This document shows positions 1 through 8,173 of a stretch of DNA of 64,000 nucleotides, piece after piece. This DNA comes from Ktedonosporobacter rubrisoli. Lineage in GTDB: Bacteria > Chloroflexota > Ktedonobacteria > Ktedonobacterales > Ktedonobacteraceae. The stretch is taken from the NCBI RefSeq assembly GCF_004208415.1, contig NZ_CP035758.1, forward strand, positions 5,828,001 to 5,892,000. Reading direction: 5' to 3'. The position numbers were made by a program, and so were the translations under genes. The notes beneath the pieces were generated by a model. That model was not told where the DNA came from and did not search any database. It saw only the letters and a list, made by a program, of their open reading frames with translations. Position 1 is the stretch's first letter, and each line of letters begins with the position of its first letter.

Positions 1-54
1 TCTCTATCTGCGCATAAACGTTTAAGGGCATCCTGATAGAGCACCTATCTGGTA

Positions 55-330
55 AAGTAAGGTTCCTTGGTCAGGAACCCCACGCCTAAAGGGCGGGAGC
101 TTGTAAGCATCCGCAAGGTTGTTTCATAAGCTCACCTGACCAGACTCAGCCTGGGGACAGGCTCCGTTAGGAGCGAAATAGGTACGTTGGGATGCGTTGC
201 CAGTCCCAACCTCTACGGTGCAGCATTAAACAGGTCTACAAGGGTTAAGCCCGTGTGTTGCACGTTAAACCACTCCATAACATTGCCGAGGCACACATTA
301 GCTGGGAAACCAGTTCCGAAAGGAATTTTT
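55..330 (+). ncRNA. Probable omega RNA (HEARO) of the IscB element
   Basis: IscB nucleases use a guide RNA encoded directly upstream of their gene, and this is the right place for it. The stretch is non-coding and rich in hairpins: 61-67 pairs with 73-79, 97-102 with 128-133, 148-153 with 158-163, 161-165 with 170-174, 186-192 with 204-210, and 218-225 with 256-263 (one G-U). The loop and right arm of the first hairpin (TGGTCAGG, 68-75) are exactly complementary to CCTGACCA at 135-142, so a pseudoknot is likely, as in known omega RNAs. The guide should lie just 5' of the scaffold, roughly in the first 60 bases. The exact ends are a guess. Confidence 0.7.
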
Positions 331-332
331 CA

Positions 333-1619
333 ATGTCTGTTTTTGTGCTAGATACAAACAAAACACCCCTTGCGCCATGTCACGAAGATAGAGCGAGAAG
401 GTTGCTCAAATCAGGGAAAGCCGCTCTCTACCGTAGGTTCCCGTTCACAATCATCCTGAAACGTGCAGTTGAGAACCCACACGTCCCTGATTTGCGCGTC
501 AGGCTCGACCCAGGCTCAAAAACCACAGGGATAGCCGTGGTTGACGACCAGTCCGGTCAGGTAGTCTTTGCGGCTGAGCTTTCCCATCGCGCTCACACCA
601 TCAAGGGAAGCTTGGATGACAGACGGGCCGTCAGGAGATCGAGGAGAAACCGCAAAACGCGCTACAGGAAAGCTCGTTGGCAGAACCGGAAAAGAAAAGA
701 AGGCTGGTTGCCTCCTTCGCTTGAGAGCAGAATTGCCAATATCCTCACTTGGATCGCTCGACTTAGGAAGTTCTCTCACATCACGAGCATCAGCCTGGAG
801 CTGGTCAGCTTTGATATGCAACTTATGCAGAACCCTGAAATATCGGGAGTCGAGTACCAGCAAGGAACGTTGGCTGGATACGAGACCAGGGAGTACCTCT
901 TGCAGAAATGGGGGAGAAAATGTGCCTATTGTAGCAAGGAAAACATTCCTCTTCAGATTGAGCATATTGTCCCGCGTGCCAAAGGCGGCTCAAATCGAGT
1001 CTCGAACTTGTGTCTCTCGTGTGAGAAGTGCAATCTTGCTAAGGGGAGCAGGAGCATCGAGGATTATCTCAAGAAAAAACCTGAACTGCTCAAGAAGATC
1101 TTGGCCCAAGCAAAAACCCCGCTTAAAGATGCAGCTGCGGTCAATGCCACACGTTGGGAACTCTTCCGACGCTTGCAAGGCTTCGCTCTGCCCATCGAGT
1201 GCGGTTCCGGTGGTCTCACCAAGTTCAATCGCACCACACGCGAGCTATCCAAGACGCACTGGCTAGATGCAGCATGTGTGGGCAAGAGCACTCCAGAGGT
1301 TCTGGTGACCTTTGGTGTACAACCACTCCTGATCAAGGCTTGTGGTCATGGATGCCGGCAGATGTGCTTACCAGACAAGTACGGTTTCCCACGTACATCA
1401 GCTAAAGGCGCTAAATCCGTGAAAGGCTTCCAAACAGGGGACATCGTGAGAGCCATTATTACGAGTGGCCAAAAAGGAGGAACCTATGTAGGACGTGTAG
1501 CAGTCCGTTCTACTGGCTCATTCAATGTCACGACGGGAGAAGGAACTGTACAAGGGATAAGCTACAAATATTGTAAAGCACTGCATAGAATGGATGGATA
1601 TAGCTACCATTTGGGGTAA
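333..1619 (+). CDS. iscB: IscB RNA-guided nuclease (RuvC + HNH)
   Basis: This 428-residue protein is an IscB, the transposon-encoded relative and ancestor of Cas9. Domains in order: N-terminal PLMP-like segment (1-45), RuvC-I with Asp59 in LDPGSKTTG, arginine-rich bridge helix (about 97-145), RuvC-II with Glu156 in SLELVSFD, an HNH domain with zinc pairs Cys197/Cys200 and Cys230/Cys233 and catalytic His211, RuvC-III with His309 and Asp312, and a C-terminal domain ending in the GDIVRA...YVGRVAVR region. All catalytic residues are present, so it should be active. The ATG at 333 is preferred over an upstream GTG at 255, because AAAGGAA sits just before it and the protein then starts like other family members (MSVFVLDTNK). 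The upstream omega RNA candidate is the expected partner. No TnpA gene is adjacent. Confidence 0.93.
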   Translation: MSVFVLDTNKTPLAPCHEDRARRLLKSGKAALYRRFPFTIILKRAVENPHVPDLRVRLDPGSKTTGIAVVDDQSGQVVFAAELSHRAHTIKGSLDDRRAVRRSRRNRKTRYRKARWQNRKRKEGWLPPSLESRIANILTWIARLRKFSHITSISLELVSFDMQLMQNPEISGVEYQQGTLAGYETREYLLQKWGRKCAYCSKENIPLQIEHIVPRAKGGSNRVSNLCLSCEKCNLAKGSRSIEDYLKKKPELLKKILAQAKTPLKDAAAVNATRWELFRRLQGFALPIECGSGGLTKFNRTTRELSKTHWLDAACVGKSTPEVLVTFGVQPLLIKACGHGCRQMCLPDKYGFPRTSAKGAKSVKGFQTGDIVRAIITSGQKGGTYVGRVAVRSTGSFNVTTGEGTVQGISYKYCKALHRMDGYSYHLG

Positions 1620-1671
1620 TGGTGCTTCGTACGCCGCCTTTGCGGTCCCGTCCTAACCACCCCGAAAGGAA

Positions 1672-1717
1672 GGCCTCTTTCCTCCCCGTGCCTAAAGGGC
1701 AGAGGTTTCCAGAGGCC
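1672..1717 (+). repeat. Right-end hairpin of the iscB element
   Basis: GGCCTCT at 1672-1678 pairs with AGAGGCC at 1711-1717, and inside it CCTC (1681-1684) pairs with GAGG (1702-1705) and GCC-TAAA-GGGC forms an inner hairpin. It may act as the transposon end and as a terminator for iscB. Confidence 0.55.
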
Positions 1718-1877
1718 GCGTTTGATGAATATTCCTTTTCTATTGTGCTAAGCATGCTGCGATTCGAAACCTAAACGGCACAGTTTCCGTACATAATTAC
1801 AGAATTGAACATTGATTACTACGTAAGCAGCCAGCAGGTGCTGCATATTATTACATAGGCGAAAAGTAAGGACTTTT

Positions 1878-3056
1878 ATGCGTATTATTCTTTACCTTGG
1901 AAAAGGCGGTGTGGGAAAAACAACTGTCTCTGCCGCCACCGCCGTACGTTCTGCGGCCCTGGGCAAGCGCACCCTCGTCGTCAGTACAGACCTGGCCCAT
2001 AGTCTTGCCGACTGTCTGAGCACCGACCTGGCTTCTGAGCCACGGGAGCTGGCTCCCAACCTCTGGGCTCAAGAGGTAAATGTTCTTGATGAGATGCGGC
2101 GCGGGTGGGGCAAAGTACAGGAGTCCATGAGCAAGGCACTGCGCAAGCAAGGCATAGATACGGTTATGGCTGAGGAGCTGGCTCTCATTCCGGGTATGGA
2201 CGAGATCGTGAGCCTGATTAACATTTATCGCAACGCGCAAAAGGGCAATTTCGATGTGGTTGTGATCGATGCGGCCCCAACCGGTGAGACTGTGCGCCTG
2301 CTGAGCATGCCTGATACCTTCCAATGGTATGCCAGCCGCATTACAGGGATGCAGGGCACGCTTAATCTGGCCCGGCCACTGCTCAAGGCTGTCTTGCCCA
2401 CAACCGAGATACTCAGCGCGATTAACTCGCTTAGCGAGCGCGTCAAGGTGCTACGCGAGGTGCTTGGCAACCCTGATATTAGCTCCTATCGTCCCGTAGT
2501 TAATCCCGAGCGGATGGTTATCAAAGAGGCTCTACGCGCCGAGACGTACCTGGCCCTGTTCGGCTATCCGATCGATGCGGCCGTCTGTAACCGCGTCATT
2601 CAGCCTGGCGACTACCAGGACACCTTTATGCAAGAGCTCTACCAGAATCAGGAAAAGCTCCGTCAACAGATCCACCAGACCTTTGCTCCTCTTCCAGTAT
2701 GGGAGGCTCCCTACTACTCACACGAGATCCTCGGCATCTCTCAGTTAGGTGAACTTGCCAAAACCATCTTTGCCGATCAAGACCCGACGCAGATCTTCTA
2801 TCGAGGCGCAATCCAGGAAATTACGCGCGTGGGAGATACGTATGTGCTACGCTTGCCGCTGCCTCACGTCGAAATGAATAAGGTCCTGATGACAAAGAAG
2901 GGCGATGAGATGATTATCGAGATCGGCAACTTCAAACGGGATATCACGCTTCCTTCCGTCCTGGCCAATCAAGAGGCAACTGTGGCCCGTTTCGTCAATA
3001 AAGCTCTGGAAATTCATTTCACGGTTCCCGCCGAACAGGCCGATAAATCAGCCTGA
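1878..3056 (+). CDS. ArsA/Get3-type ATPase with C-terminal HSP20-like domain
   Basis: This 392-residue soluble P-loop ATPase belongs to the ArsA/TRC40 (Get3) family. It starts with the deviant Walker A LGKGGVGKTTVSAA, followed by the STDLAHSLADCL switch and a DAAPTGETVRLL segment typical of the family. It is a single ATPase half, not the doubled enterobacterial ArsA. Residues about 310-385 look like the alpha-crystallin-like domain found at the end of many bacterial ArsA-type proteins. No arsB, arsC or arsD is nearby, so arsenite transport is unlikely; a role in protein or membrane-protein handling is an inference. AAGGA lies before the ATG. The gene ends at a long shared hairpin. Confidence 0.85.
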   Translation: MRIILYLGKGGVGKTTVSAATAVRSAALGKRTLVVSTDLAHSLADCLSTDLASEPRELAPNLWAQEVNVLDEMRRGWGKVQESMSKALRKQGIDTVMAEELALIPGMDEIVSLINIYRNAQKGNFDVVVIDAAPTGETVRLLSMPDTFQWYASRITGMQGTLNLARPLLKAVLPTTEILSAINSLSERVKVLREVLGNPDISSYRPVVNPERMVIKEALRAETYLALFGYPIDAAVCNRVIQPGDYQDTFMQELYQNQEKLRQQIHQTFAPLPVWEAPYYSHEILGISQLGELAKTIFADQDPTQIFYRGAIQEITRVGDTYVLRLPLPHVEMNKVLMTKKGDEMIIEIGNFKRDITLPSVLANQEATVARFVNKALEIHFTVPAEQADKSA

Positions 3057-3068
3057 GCATAGTATCAT

Positions 3069-3113
3069 TCTTCGCAATCAGGAGCTCAAGCTGGTCCTTC
3101 CTGATTGCGAAGA
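3069..3113. terminator. Bidirectional terminator hairpin
   Basis: A perfect 15-bp stem (3069-3083 with 3099-3113) sits between the convergent ends of the ATPase gene and the MFS gene. There is no long T run, so it may serve both strands. Confidence 0.7.
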
Positions 3114-3123
3114 GCCATTCAAC

Positions 3124-4386
3124 TCATTCTTGCAGCGGCACGGTCCCAACCTCTAGAGGGGCTTCACTAGACGGCTCCAACCTGGCGTTAAAGAGCATAA
3201 AGAGCCCGGCAAGCGCGGCAAGGAAGGAGAAAAATGCTGCCACATCAAGGAGCGGCACAGCTCCTACACTGTCGCCGAACAAGCTTGCAATCACCATCCC
3301 TAGCATCATCCACACCGAGGTAATCGTCGAAAATGTGCCAAAGAGCCGACCACGGTATTGATCTGCTACGGCCTGCTGCAATAAGGTCTGAACAACCACC
3401 ATCGCGCCCACGGCACATAAGCCGACCAGCGCCAGGACTGGCAAATCGATCAGCAGCACAGGGATATATGCAAGGATGATCAGCGCGATGCCGATCATGG
3501 CAAGCCCGCTCACTAATAGAAATACCGGGCGGATAAATTTACTCATCATTCCTATGAGCAAAGCACCAACCAGAGCTCCTACGCCCTGCGCTGTAAGCAA
3601 CCAGCTAAAGGTAAGTTCATTTCCGTGCATCAAGACCTTTACAATCACAACGAGCAGCACGTTGATAATACCCTGATTGATCATGAGTAAGGACATGGAG
3701 ACAAAGACGCCTTTGACCGTACGATTTTTTCCCACAAGACGCAGGCCATCAAGCCATTCATGCCAGACCTGCCGTACAGTCTCCGCAGGAGCTTTCTGAG
3801 CTTGCTTTTCTCTGACTCCGATGGAGGGCGAGATGAGCAGAATCATCAGGGCGGAGAAGAGAAATGTCAGGCTATCGAGCAGGACGACGCCACTCATGCT
3901 CCACAAAGCAAAGATGGCTCCGCCCAGAGGAGGCCCCACCAGGCGCGTTATGGCATCGTTAAAGGATTCCAGGGAATTGGCGGCCAGGAGCTGCTCATCT
4001 TTGACAAGTTGGGGAGTAACAGCGTTGGAGGCGGGCGTAAAAAATTGGGAGAAGATGGCTTCCAGCAGGGATACACAATAAATGAGCCAGACAAAATCAC
4101 GGCTATGAGCCAGGAGCAAGAGCAACAGGCTTCCAGCTCTCAGCAGGTCGGCAATCAGCATAGTCCAGCGCCGGTTCCAGCGGTCCACGAAGACGCCGGC
4201 GATCGAGCCTAAAATGATGCGCGGCAGAATCTCGATCATAAACATCAAGCCAGTTTGCAATACTGAGCCCGTGAGCTGATATATATAAAATGGAAGTGCT
4301 ATGACAAGCAGCCAGTCACCGGCCATAGAGACGATCTGCCCTGTCCACAATAAGGCGAAATTGCGCTGCTTTAATACGGCAAACAT
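3124..4386 (-). CDS. MFS efflux transporter
   Basis: This 420-residue protein has about 12 hydrophobic segments and starts with the form typical of the EntS/MFS_3 group (FALLWTGQIVSMAGDWLLVIALP). The cytoplasmic loop signature appears as VFVDRWNRRWTM after segment 2. It is likely a proton-driven exporter of a small molecule in the cytoplasmic membrane; the substrate cannot be read. It is monocistronic, with its 3' end on the hairpin shared with the ATPase gene. Confidence 0.88.
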   Translation of the reverse strand: MFAVLKQRNFALLWTGQIVSMAGDWLLVIALPFYIYQLTGSVLQTGLMFMIEILPRIILGSIAGVFVDRWNRRWTMLIADLLRAGSLLLLLLAHSRDFVWLIYCVSLLEAIFSQFFTPASNAVTPQLVKDEQLLAANSLESFNDAITRLVGPPLGGAIFALWSMSGVVLLDSLTFLFSALMILLISPSIGVREKQAQKAPAETVRQVWHEWLDGLRLVGKNRTVKGVFVSMSLLMINQGIINVLLVVIVKVLMHGNELTFSWLLTAQGVGALVGALLIGMMSKFIRPVFLLVSGLAMIGIALIILAYIPVLLIDLPVLALVGLCAVGAMVVVQTLLQQAVADQYRGRLFGTFSTITSVWMMLGMVIASLFGDSVGAVPLLDVAAFFSFLAALAGLFMLFNARLEPSSEAPLEVGTVPLQE

Positions 4387-4540
4387 GATACAATCCCTCT
4401 TGATATACTAAAGTCCAGGTCTCTGGGCACAGGTAGTTAATCTGATCATGTGTCAATAATACATCTTTTGCCGGTTTCATGCAATAAATAGCATATCTTG
4501 TGCAAAAGAGCATTTTAAGATAAGTCAGAAGAAGAGAAAC

Positions 4541-4578
4541 AGCAAGCGGGAGCAGGAGAAGCAAGGCTCCCACTTGCT
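4541..4578 (-). terminator. Terminator downstream of the solenoid protein gene
   Basis: A 13-bp stem (4541-4553 with 4566-4578, one G-U) lies just past the stop of the minus-strand gene ending at 4601. On that strand it is followed by the T-rich GTTTCTCTTCTTC. Confidence 0.65.
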
Positions 4579-4600
4579 ATTGAAGCAGGTCACAGAAGTA

Positions 4601-5515
4601 CTAAGCTGTATGCATCTGGAGGTTGCCATCCAGATCAATATTTCCGCCGGCCACAAGCTCAAGGTTGGCCTGGCCTTCCCCATAGACAAGGGTGGCATTA
4701 TGGGCGATCCTATAGGGTACTGAAGAGCCTCTAATCATACCACCGGCCCGTACGCGCAATTTCGTGCTGGCATTATCGGGAAGAATAAGGGTGGCGTTGC
4801 CGCCGGCACGCAGGCGCGTTACGCCCTGGGCAGGGAAATTAGCATAGACCTGCAGATTGCCCGAAACTGAGCTTGATTGCATCACTGCGGCATTATCAAC
4901 ATTCAGGTTACCGCTCACTGACTGCAGACTGATCTCAGCGTTCTGGCAATTATTGACGCGCGCATTGCCCGAGACCCGATTGCAGTGCAGATGAACGCCG
5001 ACGTTATCGGCATCAAGGTTACCGCCCACGCCATCTATCTGAGCCTGCTCAATATCGTGCAGCTCTGCGTTTCCGCCAACTTTTCCCGGCACGTTCACAT
5101 TGAAGGCATGCAAGGCATAGAGATTGCCAGCAACCCGCGTGATAGTCGCAGCTTCACTCACCTTGATGAGCCTGACGTTTCCCGCGATATTATTCAGCTG
5201 CGCCGGACCGTCAACATCTTCCAATTGCACATTGCCAACACCATCTATATGGCTCTTCCCTCTCAGGCCATTCACTACGATGCTGGTAGTGACAAAGAAC
5301 AGAAGATCTCTCACAGCGGGCACCCAGAGCGTTATATCGCCTCGATAATTAGCAACTGTCAACACGTTGTCCTGTTGCCAGACTTCTTGTACAGGCTCAG
5401 CTGTCTCTAACTGAATCTCGCGCCGGTCCCAGCTATATATTTTCAGATCGCCCTCAATATTGCGCAGCATAACACAGGGCTTTCGGCTCTCAACTGAAAA
5501 ATTCTGTTTAAACAT
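4601..5515 (-). CDS. DUF4097-like beta-solenoid repeat protein
   Basis: This 304-residue protein has no signal peptide. After a 90-residue N-terminal part it is built from about ten repeats of roughly 20 residues, each marked by (V/I/A)xGN followed by a beta-strand and a turn (VGNVQLEDV, IAGNVRLIKV, VGGNAELHDI, VSGNLNVDNA and so on). Such spacing predicts a right-handed beta-helix, as in DUF4097 'putative adhesin' proteins. With no export signal, surface adhesion is doubtful. Function unknown. It is a single gene with its own terminator. Confidence 0.7.
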   Translation of the reverse strand: MFKQNFSVESRKPCVMLRNIEGDLKIYSWDRREIQLETAEPVQEVWQQDNVLTVANYRGDITLWVPAVRDLLFFVTTSIVVNGLRGKSHIDGVGNVQLEDVDGPAQLNNIAGNVRLIKVSEAATITRVAGNLYALHAFNVNVPGKVGGNAELHDIEQAQIDGVGGNLDADNVGVHLHCNRVSGNARVNNCQNAEISLQSVSGNLNVDNAAVMQSSSVSGNLQVYANFPAQGVTRLRAGGNATLILPDNASTKLRVRAGGMIRGSSVPYRIAHNATLVYGEGQANLELVAGGNIDLDGNLQMHTA

Positions 5516-5925
5516 TTGCTATTGTCTGCCTTTCTATTCCTCTACTCTTCAATAGTCGCGTTATCTATAGAACTATCAAACAATTTCTTTGTTTCATGAA
5601 TTTCTACCACTCACAAACAAACTTTAACATACATCCATACAAATGTCAATACAAATTGGCGAAAAATATCAAATCAATAGCAAATATTTTTACAACGCTG
5701 CCAAATTTCGGCGGTGACAGCGATAAGGGCTCGGCTTGAGCCCTTGAAAGCCCGGTGATCTCGGACATAAAAATATTGCCGTTTGTCCGAACTGCTAGGA
5801 CAAATGGCAATATAAATTCGGGTAGGCCCAGAGAAGTTTGCCCCTCTAAAGCTCGCGAAGCTCTAGCTCTGGGGCAATTCTTAGAAACGGTTTCTACATC
5901 TGATGATGTAAGTCTGCGCGAGCCC
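5516..5925. other. Intergenic region with three hairpins
   Basis: No gene is seen. Three inverted repeats lie close together: 5725-5732 with 5738-5745, 5773-5788 with 5798-5813 (16-bp arms, one mismatch), and 5838-5844 with 5871-5877. The AT-rich part at 5560-5700 probably contains the promoter of the solenoid gene. The hairpins are downstream of the SDR gene and may end its transcript. Confidence 0.6.
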
Positions 5926-6651
5926 TTAGACTAAGCGGTGACCGCCATCAACACGCAAGACGGTTCCAGTTGTAAACTCGTTCTCCATGAGAAAAAGGGC
6001 GGCATGCGCAATATCTTCGGGACGACCGATACGGCCAGCAGGCAGACGACGAGACATCTGTTCAAAGCGAGCAGGCTTATCCTTGCCAGCAACCGCTTCC
6101 CAGATAGGCGTATCGACCCAGCCAGGGGAGAGAACGTTGACCCGCACTGGCGCCAGCGAAGTCGCCAGACCGTAAGTAAGCGAGAAGAGCGCGCCATTGA
6201 CGGCAGCCACAACCAGGCCATTCGGGAGCGGTCTCTCGGCCGCAATGCCTGAAGTGAAGGTGAGCGAACCATGCTCATCAATATATGCGGCGGCATGCTT
6301 GGCTAGCAATAATGCGGCAATCAATTTGGAATCGATGATGCGGCGCGTCGCGTCGAGATCCAGCTCACGAATAGGCTGATAGGCAAGATCGCCAGCGGCA
6401 GTCACCACAAGGTGATCAAAGTGCCCGATAGTCTCAAAGAGCCGCCGTACGTCATCCTCGCGGGTCACATCTGCGGCAAGGCTGCTCACCTTCCCTCCAA
6501 AGCCCAATTCGTCCACAGCGCGGGCCAGCTTTTCTGCCGAGCGCGCGACGGCCACAACCTGCGCCCCCTTCTCCAAAGCCGCGCGCACAACTGCCAGTCC
6601 CATTCCCGAGCTACCGCCAACAACCACAACTTTATGATTAGCAATTTCCAT
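5926..6651 (-). CDS. Atypical SDR-family protein lacking the YxxxK motif
   Basis: This 241-residue protein has the Rossmann fold of a short-chain dehydrogenase, with GGSSGMG (12-18) for NAD(P) and DVT at 61-63. Ser134 of the catalytic triad is in place, but the expected Tyr and Lys are replaced: the segment reads LVVAAVNGAL, with Val148 and Asn152 where YxxxK belongs. It may bind nucleotide without classical carbonyl reduction, as in some divergent SDRs. The ATG at 6651 is preferred because AGGAGG lies 12 bases upstream; ATGs further up overlap or precede that site. Confidence 0.82.
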   Translation of the reverse strand: MEIANHKVVVVGGSSGMGLAVVRAALEKGAQVVAVARSAEKLARAVDELGFGGKVSSLAADVTREDDVRRLFETIGHFDHLVVTAAGDLAYQPIRELDLDATRRIIDSKLIAALLLAKHAAAYIDEHGSLTFTSGIAAERPLPNGLVVAAVNGALFSLTYGLATSLAPVRVNVLSPGWVDTPIWEAVAGKDKPARFEQMSRRLPAGRIGRPEDIAHAALFLMENEFTTGTVLRVDGGHRLV

Positions 6652-6863
6652 AGCAATTAACATCCTCCTGCTGAATAGATTTTCATCGTCAGCACTATAC
6701 AACTTATAGCGCGCGCTAAGTCAAGGAGGTATCGAACTCACAGAAATCAGCGCTATATTGTAAAAAGGCGGTTCTCTTGAGCATCCTTGCTATAAGCGCC
6801 CGAAAGGCCTTACCAGGTAGTCCAGGCTTGCTACAGTTCCCAGGAGAACACCATTTCCGCTAA

Positions 6864-7604
6864 TCACAAAGTCGCGCCAAGTTTAACGCCACCATCCACA
6901 GTAATAACTTGCCCTGTAACCCACCTTACGCTCGGATCGGCCACAGTCGCAATCCAACGAGCTACCTCTTCGGGGGTACCCTGCTTATCCAGGGAAACAG
7001 CCGTATAGTCTTCTTGCGCCACGCTGCGGATAAAAGCAGCCAGTCCCGGTGTCGCCGTGGGGCCAGGTGCGATGGCATTCACCCTGATTCCACGTGGCGC
7101 CAATTCTACTGCCCAGCAGCGTGTCAGATGCTCAAGGGCTGCCTTACTGGCCGCATAATAAGTTTCTGGCACGACAGCAAGTTGTCCCGAGATACTTGAA
7201 ACGTTAACGATAGATCCTCGGCTTTCGGTAAGCGCAGGCAAGGAGGCTCTACTAAGCCAGGTCGGACCAAAGACATTGGTTTGAAACACTGCATACATTA
7301 ACTCGCTTGTTACATTCTCCAGAGGCGTCAAAGGCGCAAGAGCAGCGTTATTCACTATGATATCAATTCGTCCCCATAGATGCAGAGCCCGCCCTACCAC
7401 AGCGCTCGCAGCCTCCTCTTGAGCGCTATCGGCAACCATCCAGGCGATATGCTCATGTTGGGCTGCAGCTTTCAGCCCTTCTAGATGGCGCCCCGTAATC
7501 AAGACATAGCCTCCCCGTTGCGCCAGATACTGTGCCGTAGCCTGACCGATTCCCGAACTTCCGCCTGTGACAATAATCACTTTTCCGCTAAAATCGTGCT
7601 GCAT
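6864..7604 (-). CDS. Classical SDR oxidoreductase
   Basis: This 246-residue protein is a classical short-chain dehydrogenase/reductase. It has TGGSSGIG (13-20), NNA near 85-87, Ser137 or Ser139, and the intact Tyr150-Ala-Ala-Ser-Lys154 catalytic motif, then the PGPTATPG turn. It should be a cytosolic NAD(P)-dependent oxidoreductase; the substrate is unknown. It has the same direction as the other SDR gene, 212 bases away, so the two may be functionally linked. Confidence 0.9.
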   Translation of the reverse strand: MQHDFSGKVIIVTGGSSGIGQATAQYLAQRGGYVLITGRHLEGLKAAAQHEHIAWMVADSAQEEAASAVVGRALHLWGRIDIIVNNAALAPLTPLENVTSELMYAVFQTNVFGPTWLSRASLPALTESRGSIVNVSSISGQLAVVPETYYAASKAALEHLTRCWAVELAPRGIRVNAIAPGPTATPGLAAFIRSVAQEDYTAVSLDKQGTPEEVARWIATVADPSVRWVTGQVITVDGGVKLGATL

Positions 7605-8173
7605 ATACTTTCTTTCCTCTCTGCTTCATATGCTAACTTTTTCAGATGAAAAAGTCGTACATCCCATTACCAATCAGCAACCCGTGTGTTGCATCCTCAG
7701 CATAGCAGCCTCTCTACCCAGCAACCAGACAGCGCTTATGGTAGCATTCTCAATGCTAGCATCGATCCCAACACACCAGAAAGCTCAACGTAGGAAACGA
7801 GACGCAGCCGGCGTTCATAAATAAGATACATACCTCTTTCAGCAGATGTCGCCTGACCTGTTAGCGCTGACGAGGGAGATCAGGGAGCTTAAATCTACTC
7901 AATTCTACTGAACAAGCACAACATTTATTGAAACACATAAATACATAAAATAACGCCCTGACAACAGAAAATTAACCTCAGATTAAATCAAAGATCAGAT
8001 TTTAGTGGTATACTAATCATTACATACTGTTCAGTAACAGCATGATTGAACAATCCTGAACTTCCCTTTAAGTTATATGTAGCAGCTATCGTTTTTTTAA
8101 GCTTGACTCATTCTTTACAAAAGCAAAGATATAGTCAGAACAGTTTGTAATAGCTATAAGGTTAAGGAGTATT
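7605..8173. other. Intergenic region between divergent genes
   Basis: No gene is seen in 569 bases. It lies between divergent start sites and should hold both promoters. A TTGACT box at 8103-8108 with an AT-rich segment about 20 bases on could serve the ABC gene, but the spacing is poor. AAGGAG at 8163-8168 is the ABC gene's ribosome site. Confidence 0.5.

Larger units (their letters stand above)
55..1720 (+). mobile_element. Non-autonomous IS200/IS605-like element carrying iscB
   Basis: The candidate element consists of the omega RNA region, iscB and a hairpin end. The left hairpin region (80-99) and the right one (1681-1705) share the exact 11-mer GCCTAAAGGGC (84-94 and 1690-1700) inside similar C-rich and G-rich arms. 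IS200/IS605 elements are recognised by TnpA through subterminal hairpins at both ends, which this resembles. No Y1 transposase is present in the window, so movement would need a TnpA supplied elsewhere. The boundaries are approximate and there would be no target duplication to confirm them. Confidence 0.55.
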
